From NCBI RefSeq assembly GCF_027744825.2, contig NC_071343.1, forward strand, positions 14,619,366 to 14,683,365: 64,000 bases of DNA, written 5' to 3'. The notes below the pieces were generated by a model, which did not search any database, was not told where the DNA came from, and saw only the letters and a program-made list of their open reading frames with translations. Positions within the stretch are counted from its first letter, which is position 1. Every line of letters begins with the position of its first letter. Positions 23,045 through 35,000 of this stretch are shown piece by piece. The stretch comes from Synchiropus splendidus. Its lineage: Eukaryota > Chordata > Actinopteri > Syngnathiformes > Callionymidae. Position numbers and translations under genes: made by a program.

Positions 23045-26000
23045 GTATATGCCGGATGTGACGTCATCACTCCGTGGCAGGTAGGACACATTTGGTACCT
23101 ATACCGGGGCAGGCGACAGCACCCTCGGGTGGCCTCTGAAAATCTTGAGACCTCAGCCACTCCCCACTAGCGTCGTCGCCACCTTCTTTTTGAACCCGCC
23201 CACGTGTCCCGGAAGCACTTTGATAACAAATTCAAAGTGTGCACGATGAAAGACGGGTAGCGAATGAACGAAGACCGTAACAGTCTCGTGTGTTGTGAGG
23301 AGTTTTCTCTTGCGAAATGACGCAGAAACCCTGCACGTCTCCTCGTGAAGACGACCTGAGCACTTCCTGAGGCCAGTCTTCAGAGTCCCGGCCCCACAAG
23401 AGGTGACTAGAGAAGCGGCAGCAGAGGCAGGAGGACAGGCAGCTCCAGGAGCGGAGCAGAGGGAGGTAACAAAGAGATGCTTGCCAGGTCTGGGACACTT
23501 CCACCACTACAGCCGTGCTACTGGACGACTTCCTTACCCTCGAGTGGACATTGGGAAATTTAGTAATATTACTCTTCTTTAGTGCTGGATGAAGAGGAGA
23601 CAAAAGGAAGGTCATGGTCAATGAGAGAGGAGGAGGAGGCCTGGCTTCATGTGGCGCGGCTTCTACTGGGGCAGAGCGCAGCAAGCTGCAGGGCAAAGCT
23701 TCCTGGAGCTACACTCGAGCTGCTTTGCAAAAACACGGCTACCAGCGCCACAGGAAAAGCCCCAATTCTACCAGGAGTCAAATGTACATTTCAGGTTGTT
23801 CACAGCAAAACAGCATGCGGACAGGAAAACCGATCCCGGGTTAGTGACAAGCTGCAAGGCATCCAGACGTTATCATGCAGCTTCAGCTCAAACACACTCG
23901 CAGGTTAGCTGAAGGTTTGGAAGGAAGTGGGATTGTTAGTCACTCCATCGCTGCTACAGGGCAGTTGCTCTCTGTTCATTCCAACAAGCGATGCTTTCAG
24001 AGGTTAACGCTTCATGCAGGTGAAACAAAGCCACACGTGCACACCTGTTTGTATTGCTATCCTTGTGGGGACATGAGGTTTCTCATTGCCAGAACCCTTT
24101 CCCCAGCCTCTCCCCCTAAAACTAACCATCCAATAACTGAACCAAACTTAAACCTTATTGTAATGACCCAGTCTTCATCCTCAAATCGAGGTTTGGACAT
24201 GTAGGGACCGGAAAAAGGTCCCCACGAAGGCATGAGGTCCCCACAAGGATAGTGCTTTGTCAACAATTGGTATACAAGTACACACACACACACACACGTC
24301 TTCATGCACAGGACAGACCATCAGTGAGTCACACATCTAGTATGAAAAACGTGAGCCTTCATGTTCATGCAGGTGTTTTCAGGAGTCAAAGGTAAAAAAC
24401 AAAAAGAAGAAACTTGGCTTTCCAGCGACCTTTGAGCAGAGAGACAGTTCTACAAGCTTAGTAATGGTACTCCTCATTGAGCGCGGACTCGCAGAAGAAC
24501 CGAGAGCCGCGCTTGGCGGTGCGGGCGGTAAAGGGCACCGTCTTCAGCACTGCACCGAGAACGACAGGGACAACAGCCAGGACAAGACAACACACAATTT
24601 AAGAAGTGAAAAATAAAAAGCAGCAGACTCCTAGAGAGGGTTGAGCTCGGGTTAGCACCAAGCAAATACTACATAACAACAGCATGAGGGGCCGGGGGCC
24701 AGCGCCGGGGCAGGGGCTTCCACTTTTGACTTTTCCACTTTGTATTCATTTGTATATGTTTCTTATAATATTGAGCATTATATGGTGGATTTTATGTGAA
24801 GTAAAATATTTTGTTTTTTCTTTCTTTCTTTGATATATTTACATCATGTTGTATAGTAAAGATTTATATACCTTATAGGAAACAGCAGCAAAGTGACACC
24901 CGTTCATTCAAAACATTCATTTATTTACAGTTTTGTTTTATATCTACCCACTTATTGTATTTCCATCATTGCTTTCTCTGTTTTTTTCTCATCAAATTTG
25001 TGCTTTTTTATTTGGGATTTTCAGCAGTAACAATGTAAATAAGAAGCAACTTAATCACAGCTTTATTGTAGTTCAGTTTTAAGCGAGGCCTTTAAGCCCG
25101 ACACACCAGCCTTATGGTGTTCAGTGGAAGCTTTACTGCCTAAACAAAAGTGGAATCTGGAATTCTGACGTGTTCCTTATAACACGCAGCCCATCATCAG
25201 ACCAGCAGAGGGCTCGCCAGGTCTTCTCACCCACGGTTGTGATCGGTTAGTTCACGTGTGGACAGCAGGGGGCGCTCCCCCGGCCTCTTGTTATAGAGCA
25301 TGGACAGAGCAGATAAGCAATAACCATCAACACACACTCCAGCAGACTAGCGGCTGCATCTGGTTAGCTGCTGCGCCTTAAACCGTCCGGCTTCATCAGA
25401 AGCCGACTGAGGTTAGTTCAGAACCTGTCGCAGCTCGGAGGGCGCTTCATGCGCAGCACCCTGGAGGCCGTATGTGTGTGTAGGTACAGTGTTGTGTGTT
25501 CACACCAGGTGCTGTTTACCTGTGATGATGTCCTCGATGGCGCCGTCCTTGCCTTCGTAGACGTGTCGACTGTCCTTCACCTGCTTCCTCCGCAGCTCCT
25601 GGATCAGCTCTTGCTGCTGCCGCTTGTTCTTGTGAGATGGAGACTACACACACACACACGCGCACACACACACACACACGCAGACCCTGTTATAAAAACA
25701 GCTCCAGAGTCAACCCGAGTGGCTGCAGCTCAGAAGCAGGAGCATCCTGTTTAACCCTGAGACCTTTGGTTGACAGAGGAAGTGAAACTCACCCTCTCTT
25801 CTTCCTCCATCAAGGCCTCTTGCTCCAGAAGTTTCTCCATCAACATCTGCTCTTGTCTCTTCCTCTGCTCATTGTCTTCCTCTGCTTGCTGTGAAAGTAA
25901 AAAAAAAAAACACTCCTTAAAAGGTTCCGAAGATTTTGCTTCACCAGCTGTGGATCAGAATGAAGTCTATTTTCCTGTGTGCCACCACGGCCTCTCACCC

Positions 26001-29000
26001 TGTAGGCCTTCACGAAGCGCACAAACACAGGGAAGAAGACGGACGGCGGCGTGGTTTTGGCGTTTTCCCCAAAGAACTTGACCGCCTCGTCGAAAGCATC
26101 CTGAAGGGTCAGAGAATGGGAGTTAGCGCCGCACCACCAGCCCCACATGGCCACCTCCCGAGGCCTCCACTGACCTGTGCGATCTTGGCGTCGTCCTGCA
26201 GCTTCTTCAGCTTGTTCTCGTTGTGCGTGATGAAGTCCTTGAGCATGGTGTTGTGGCCGTGCATGCTGTACTCCCGCCGGGTCAGGTCCATGCCTCTCTG
26301 CAGCTCCTTCACGTCCAGCAGCACGTTCTCCAGGGACACTGGACACCAACAATAGGGTGAGTTCCTCTGACTTCTTGCCTCACTGATCCACGTAGCACCA
26401 GCAAGTCTCACCTGCTGCAGCTTTTTCCACATAGTGAAGCTCATTGTAGAAGAGAGAGACTTGCGAGTATTTCTCCTTCACCACGTTGGCGATGTAGTGC
26501 AACAGTGTGATCTTGCGGTCGGTTGACTTTGTGTCAAGGAGCTGGAAGGAACGACGCAGTGACGTCAGGGATTCGAACCTTCTCTCATGGTCCTTCAGTA
26601 AGGAACTTACCAAGTCCAAACTCTGCAGCTTGAAGCCGTACACGGCTCCTCTCTTGCTGCTGTTCATGTAGTTTCCAAGAGCCAAAATAATCTGGGGGAG
26701 AAGACAGAGTCAGACGAAGGATTGATGAGAGACGGCGATGTTTTGTTTACCTCTAGAATTTTCTTCAGCTTCTGAGACGACTTGATGGACACGGAGGCGG
26801 CGATGACTGCGTGCAGTTGCTGTGGGGACATGAAAGGGAGGTGACATTCCTGCTCCTGAACCCACCAGGTCACGGGTTCCTACCGGTGTGAGCATCTGAA
26901 CGCTCTCGCAGAAGTTGCCGATGAAGGCCATGATTGTCATCTTCTGCATGACCCGCTCGATTTTACTGAACTGCATCATGAAGCGGTCCTCGTCCGTCAG
27001 ACTCTCCACCGGCTTGCGCTCCTTCTCGAACTGCCGCAGGACTTTCACCTCGTTCTCCGTGGGCTGGAAGCGCATCAGACACTCCACGAAGTCCACGGGC
27101 AGCGTGCGCAGGTCGAATCTAGAACACGCGGAGCAGTTACTGAGCAAAGCGGTCTTTGTGTTTAAAGTAAGTTCGTTTTTACTCCAGTAGAGGGCGACAG
27201 TGGCACATGAAGGTTTTCATCAAACTGAAATGACTTACAGCTGGATGGCCCTGCAGATCTCCTCCGGAGTCTTGCCCACTTTCCTCAGCGTGATGGCCAA
27301 GTTCTTGGCGCGGTTGGAGTCCAGCAGCGTCACCTTGTTGGGTCCCTTCTGGATGGACTTCTGCTTACTCATGGTGAGCTCGATGGACGGACCCTGAGCT
27401 TTGGTCTTGAACATCTCCTCGAACTCGTCCACGTTCAGGTCCTGGGTGCAGACGGGAGTGGGTGAGGGATCAGCTCAGCCTGGTTGGTTCTGCCGTCTCC
27501 TACCTCCAGTATCCGCTCGTCATCAATCTCATTAAAGACGGTTCCGTTAATCTGGTTGGGCTTCAGGGCGACCCAGTTGAAGACGGGCATGCGGAACTTG
27601 GTCTTGATCGGCTTCTTGATCTTAACAGCTGTAGTGGAGAAGGAGAGGTTAACGCACAGAGCCTCAGGCAGCTGAACACACACACACATGCCAACACAAC
27701 AAGCAGGAGAGGAGGCACACGCAGGTGAATGTCTGAGCTCAACACTGAGACACTACTGGCAGAGACATATTCCTGTCTGATTCCTTCCTCACTCCACCAT
27801 GATGTTTGAGTCCACACCAGCACTGAACCTCCACCAACATCTTTTCCTATCTCTTTTCCTATTCCGCCTCAGAGCGAAAACCAAAACTGCGTCAAAAACA
27901 TTTGTACTGGAGCTTCATCAGACAGATGGAGGAATTGACACCAGTCTTCATGCCATGAAAGTGACACACGCGGACAAATGAGTGAGGGAACATTCGGGAG
28001 AAAACAGGGGAAAGGCAGATGCACAAAACCTGAAAAGCAGAACCTACAGAAAAGTTTGATGGGTCCGTCTGGGAGGCAGGAAAAGAAAGAAATGAAAGTT
28101 ATTAAGAAAAAAGTCAGAATCTTCATGGAAAGACCAAAGCATTTATCTCATTGAAGAACTCATCAAGGATTTAAGAACCAAGCTGATGCTATAGAAACAT
28201 TGACCTCAGGGACACCTCAGGCCCTCCAGTCTGGTTCATCAGTTGCTGTTGTCTGCGAGCTTTTAAAACTTTCGCTGGTTCATTTCAAAATGGAGGGTCC
28301 TTACCTGCCAGCCCAGAGTTCATGATGACAGTGGGGGTGCCACAGCCCGGTAATGGGGGGGCTGCAGGAGGAGGAGGAGGAGGCATGGGGGCCAACATTT
28401 CTGAAGCTGGTCCAGGAGGAGGTGGGGGTGGAGGCGGGGGTGGCGGCGGTGGAGGGGGAGGAGGCGCCACCACTGCAGGAGGGATGGTCAACGGACCGTT
28501 GGGCACTGTGGAGAGAGGGAGAGGTGAGGTCAAACAGGGGTTCTGTCAGGTGACCCTTTATCACAAGATGATGTGACCGGATATATAGGTAATGTGCATC
28601 CACCCACATGTGCCGTTGACTGGCAGTAGAGGAGATAACGCCGGAGCCCCCACGACTCCACCCACATGGTTACTGCCGACAGGTCCAGTCACAACCCCCG
28701 GCAGGAACTCGGTGGCGGACGGAGGCGCGGGCAGGATGGAGATGTCGCCGTCTCCTTTTTTGTGGATCTTGATGGTCCCCTGCCTCTCCAGCTCGTGGAT
28801 CTTTTTCTCCAGGTTGCACTGGCGCTGGATGGCCTCGTCCTTCTCCTTCAACATCTGCCGGAGCGTGTGGACCTGCGAGCTGGTGTCTTTGAACATTTCC
28901 TGAGGGACAGAGAGCAGACCCCACACTTATTGAACTTCACAGAACTAGCAGCACTTTTGCAGACCGGCAATCGTCTGATGTCAAATGGCGCAAAATGCTA

Positions 29001-32000
29001 GTGAATAAGAGGTCTGACCCTGATGGAGTCCAGGTCTTTGTTTCTCTGCATCAGCTGCTTCTCCAGCTCCACTATCTTGGACATGGCTTCGTTTTCAGTG
29101 TCCTGCAGCTTCTCCGTCATCTAGAGAGAAGACCATAGACGCCAGTCGGTGAGAAGAAGTGACAAAATAGAAAGTGATATTTTAAGTGCCTTCTGACGTT
29201 GGGGAACACTTAAAAAACAGGAAGAATATTGGGTGGAAAAGTGAGGTTTATTAGTCACTGTACACTGAGGATGAAAATATCTTTGATTTCAAATTGGAGC
29301 CAAATTGGAGTCTCATGCCTGTGTTTGTCATCCATTTTAGCCACAGTTTTGTGAAACTACAGGGATAAAAGGTCTCACGTGTGACATGTTCTCCTCCAGC
29401 TCCTCCACTCGCTCCAGAGCTGCATTTTTGGTCTCCGCGTCCTCCAGCAGGGCACCCACATCGAACACATTGTCCAGGTAGGCCTGAATCTGAACCTGCA
29501 GCTTATCGCTCTCCGTGTGCTTCAACTTCTGCGACACACATTTGGAGACAGAGATGACATGTCAGAGGTCTGTCAGCTTTTTGCATGCTGGAGGTGTTGC
29601 TCCACTCAGAAGCTGACGGAGCATTTTCCCTCCCGCAGAACGGCGTCCGTACTCACATCCAGGTAGTCGTCCAGACCCAGTTTGGTGAAGTCAAACTGCA
29701 GGTGAACTCGGAAATTCATGTCCTCCACCGAGTGCACCACGATGTTGATGAACTGCATGCAGGCCACCTGGGGGAGCACACAGCAGTCATTCCTCTGAGA
29801 CTGCCCATTTACAACACTGTGTTTGAATAAAACATTAAAAATATGTAAATGACGAGGGAAAGCTTGAGTCAGCATTAAGACTATTGTTAGAAAAAAAGGT
29901 GAAACACAGTACGAAACCTTTCCTCAGGCAACCAAAGTCATCACATCAACACTTGTTTTTTTTCTTTTCATCAGGTGACAGTAACCACCAACATTTAAAT
30001 CCAATGCTTGGGAACTGTCGTACTCAAGTCACCAGAGTACACATAAAAGCAGTTTTAACAGACCAGAATACAATTTTCAACCTTTATCTCAACTGCTGCA
30101 GTGCACTGTGGGAGTACAGTGGGACTGTTGCCCATTGATGGTCTGTTAGCAATAGATCATGTGGTGCGGATCTTCAATTTGAGAGTAGCTACCAACAAGT
30201 CACTTACATAAGAAAATAAATGCATCTCAGACAACTCACTTGCTACTATGTTACAGGGTAAATAATCATCTGAACATAAATGTGAAATACCACTGTAGTA
30301 CTGCACTAATATATCTGTACTAGTCTCTGCTTATCGTGATCACTCCTAGTTAAAAATAGGTGAGTCAGCCGAAATGTTCTTGAACCTAAAAGACAAATAA
30401 GATCCTTGTTTATGCACCAGCACCACAGCGTTTCCTCGATGAGCACGATGTCGAATGAGTGTCAACAGTTATGTAACTGTGTGGTTTTAACAGCACATTT
30501 TGGCCCAGAAGTCAGTTTGGCAGCTTCATCTTGTCCTGAAATCATGTGAGTTTTGAAGAGAAATACAACCGTTTCAACACATGACGGACACGGTCAAGAC
30601 TTCTGGTCGGGAGTTTTCCTTCCTAAGTGCCGCCTCAGCTGATGGGACGGCTCATCTTGAAGATGAAAGCGAAACACCAGGGCGCTGAGGGGATTTCCTC
30701 ACACACCACATCACTTGTCGTCCTGACATGCCATGAGCAAAGCACGACTGTCAACCATAGTGAGCAGATTACCAGCAAACAGACGTGTCATCGCCTGATG
30801 AATGAGCCACTTTAATGGCCTTGAGCATTAAATCTGGTAATTAAGACAGTGATCAAACCTGGTGGGTTGAAAAGGAGGAAGATTGAGATGGATTTTTGAG
30901 TCAGTCTGGAGGAAGAACACTTGAATCTGAGTTGAATGTGGCCTGGGGCCAGTGATCTGACAAGCTGATGCAATGGTTCCTGAATGTGGTCGAGCAATAG
31001 TGGAGCTGACATGAGCGCAGAAGTGAGCTCTCACCACGACAGGCCGCCCTCATCAATCACTCCGCCCTGCATCAAGTCAGACTTCTGATCATACTCCTTC
31101 CACTGAGTATCTCTAAAACATCTTTGCAGCACAATTAAGGCCGAATATCATGAAATATGCAGCTGTGTTTCACATCTGCGGTTCCCCCCGGTCTAATTGA
31201 CGGTCATTAGATATCACTCCTAGAGTGTGTGTGTGTGTGTAAAGTACCATGAAGTCAATGTTGTTGTCCTCATTCTTGAAATACTCCATTAGCTTCTCAA
31301 ACCGCTGCGACTCCACACAAACCTGAAAAACAAGGCAGAGCTTCCTTGGCTGAGGTCATGCAAAGGAGACGGGCGAAGACGACAAGTCACTGGCACGACG
31401 GCGGGTTGGAGGAACACAGCGCCGCGCGGTTCTGGACCTTAAACTTTAATGAGCCGTCAATGGGTCTCCGTGCACTGTACACCCTTGAGGCCATCACAAC
31501 AAGTGCATTGTCTGATGAAGAAGGGAAAGTAAACAACCAAACTGGAGCCTAATTCCGCAGAGGAGAAATGTAATTACAATAATACGAGCGGTCATTTCTA
31601 CTCTTGAATTTGGGGAAGAGCCGGGTGGTTCACAGGGGTCATGCAAAGGGCAGCGAGGGAGATGGAGCATGTTGAAGAATTGAAGAGGCAGAGGGGTTAG
31701 AAACAGGGGGGGAGTGTAGCCCAGAAACCTCACAGTAATGAAGTGGAGTAGCAGGCTGCAGCCCACTTCTGAGCCCAGATATCAAAGTCACTAAGCGAAC
31801 CGGATCTATACTTTCAAGTGTCGCTTTCAAATTAGAGGAAAAGGCAGCAGATGTGCTGGAAGAAAATCAGACGTTTTCTAATATACAACAGTTGTTTCTG
31901 AAGCGGTTCCCACTGAGAGAGCCGCGCTGAATGTTGCATACCAGGCTGCAGCTACATCTATGTCAGGAAGGTCGGGGCGAGAAAACTGGACCGCTGTCAG

Positions 32001-35000
32001 CAGCAACAGTCTATTCTGGACCTTCATCTACCAAATCCAGTTAACCCACTGATCCCCTCTCTTTGCAGGTCTTCCTGTGTCGTGCAGCCGAACTGGCGGC
32101 AGTAATCCCTCATCAGATCACTACTAAAATCTGCTTGTCCGACCTCCCCTTGGTTCCTGAGTCACAACTGCGCGGCTCGTACCTCTTTAAAGTTGTCAAA
32201 CGCAGAGAGGATAATTTCATGGCCCCCTCTGACAAGACACACCGCTGCCAGGAGCTCCAGGACGAGCGCTTTGGTCCTGTGAAAAAAAAAAATAGAGAAA
32301 ATGTGGCTTGTAAACAACATGCACCGCAATAAAATGTGGAACAATGTGGCGAACAGCAGTTTAAGATGCTGACTTGACCGAACCGTCGCACCTGAGTCAA
32401 AAGGTGCTGTTGGAAAGACCCAGCGAGGGAAAGCTTGTTTTCCAAGTTGTGGATGATTTAAACAATCTAAGGTAAAAAAATCAGTGCTCTCCAGTGTAAA
32501 ATTGAATTTAAACATTGTGGATATTTATGCTCTTCTCTCTTTGCATATTGGAAAGCCAAACTACTCTCACCTACAGCGCCAAGATTTGGGTCGCAACCTC
32601 ATCCGTCGGCCACAACTTTCTAAACAGAGTTTATTAGCTTCACCTTGACTTCACAGATTCTAATTTCAGCTGGCATCAGCCACAAACATCCCATGTCGTC
32701 CAGTTAGGTCCCCCAATCCAACAAGATTTCCCCTTCGGCCACAGCTCTTAGGATTCAAAACAAATATGTGCAGAGTTCATTGCATATTTCCAAAAAAGAC
32801 TTGGCTGTGCCCTCGCAGTTCTTGGATCTTGCAACTGCGAACTCCTGGGTTTGTAACGCAGGATTTCCTTTCCTGCATGTGTTCATGATGCCTAAGTGAT
32901 GTGACCTGGTTTCAAATCAGTTTTTCAGGAAATCCTTAAATCCCACGGCATGAAACGCAAAGACACAGATAATCACGGCACAAGCCAGGAGCAGGTCGAG
33001 CCATGTCTTTCAAGACTGATATTGTGCTTATGAAGATTCAAACTCACCTCGGGTTTTTATTGTTGAGACTTAGTGCAATTTCATTCACAGCATTTGGGTG
33101 TGACATGACCATGTTGAAACCATACTGGAAGATGGAAAGCAAACAACAGTGAGCAGATATTTTGCAACTTTATTCAGGAAAAAAAAGGGGACTCCTGCTG
33201 ACCTGGTAGTTCATGATGGCGCGCAGACACATGATGCAGACGTGGACGTCGTCTTTCTTACAAACTAGTCTGGAGTTTTTCAGCGTCCTCCGAACGGGCA
33301 ACGTGTTACACCTAAAGGAATGGCAGAGAAAAACAATTTAGGACGTGTTTTTGTGGGGTATTTTTTTTAAGCAACTACTTCCATTGAAGACCCAGGGGAG
33401 TGGGCTAGAAGTGTCGAGACTATTGAGAGGAGGGGGACAAACAGATGCCCTCTCACACAGCAGTGATTAAACTGACACACTAACTTACACTCACAATTAC
33501 ACCGCTAGATAATCTACAGCCTCGTCTGGGGCCACATCATTAGTAGGGGTCGCTCCCTTCATGAAAAAGAACTTTCACAGAACAGGCTTCCCTGGTGACA
33601 TGGAAAAAAAAAGCAACCAGAGCAAAACAGTTTCTTCCAGGCTGTTGTCACATGGGCCGTTATCAGTCTGAGTATCTTCAAACTACTGACATACAGGCAG
33701 AATCATGTCAGCCGCGCTGCCTGAAGGCGTGACTCCCGCGTGAGTCACAACACTGGGGCTCTATCCTGAAGAGGCGGCACCACGTATAAATAAACAGAGA
33801 AAACAGTGACAAACAAAAAGTGTGATTCTCTGTCTCGTCTCTGAGGCACGGTCACATCTACGGATCAAAATAAACGTTTCTTCCCGAAACATCCACACAG
33901 AGGCGTGGCGCCACCAGCGGGGAATAAGCAGATGTTTCTTCATTCTCATGCAATAATAATAATTACATGAGTGTAGAAAAAGACTTGCACTGCTTCAACA
34001 CATCACACAATGTTGAAAGGCTGAGCGTTTTATGTGTCAAAATACAAAGTGGAAAAGGAACAGATACTTTCGGGGTCAAATCCAAATTAGCATTTTCCCC
34101 ACATTCTACTGTGTTGCTCATTCAACTTTGATCCACACAATATTTTAATCAGACAACCAGCAGATCTTAAGCCTGGACCCTTAAAATATTGCCAAAAATG
34201 GCAATGGCAAATGGAAGTATAGCAACCTGGATGAATGAGATGATCAATTTCTGAATAAGTCAACAGAAGTGACAGATACAGGAGGCCTCAACAGGGATTG
34301 TGATTGTTATCTATAGAAAACAGGAGTGTGGGGATTTTTGGGGTTTTGGATTAGAGTGGAGTAACTTTCATAACTTACTTACATAATCACAATTTTCTAT
34401 AAACACAAGTGAAGTAGACACTACATACCGCTCTATAATATCTACATTAACATACCGTTTTACTTGAGAACACTTCGGACAGCCGACCGAGCTGTGTGTC
34501 CTTCACAGCGGCAGTTTAAAGAGAACAGAAACAGTTACTTGACTTGACCTTGGTCTTTGTCGGCAGCTACTAAGAATACAAGACTTAAAGTGAATAAAAC
34601 AGAAAGAGGGATCAGTAACTGTAAAGTAAAGTGATCCATAATGCAAAAGGAATAAGAGGTTCGACTAGACTATGGTGAACATTTGTGGTCAGCCTTTGTT
34701 GAGACATGAAAAAGCTTGTGCACGGGATGGCATTTTGGGAGCCACACACGAGCACAGATGCAGGAACAAAAGGTGCAGGGAAACCTATTTGCCCCAGGGA
34801 CAAGAGAATTGAGTCTGAAGCGCAGGAGGGGAGGCTGGCAGTACAAATAATTCACATCCCTGACTCAGACAGAAGGACAAATAAACTTGGCAGCTCTAGC
34901 AGGGAGGTATAAAGTACAATAAGTCAGGGCTTGGGCTTATGTACATGTGTCTGCGGAGAGAGAGAGGGGAGGCAGGAAGCAGTCTGCAGAAAGCTCACTG

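Noticed and set aside
22907..23170. Tyr/Ile-repeat open frames on both strands
   Set aside because: They are translations of the (AT)25 microsatellite, not genes.
28044..28068. A 25-nt exon-like segment in fmnl2 intron 16 (CCCAG acceptor and GTTCTG donor on the minus strand)
   Set aside because: Its length would shift the frame between FH1 and FH2, and the direct joining of exons 15 and 16 already gives the conserved sequence.
28322..28576. Gly-rich open frames on the plus strand
   Set aside because: They are the antisense of the FH1 proline codons of fmnl2.
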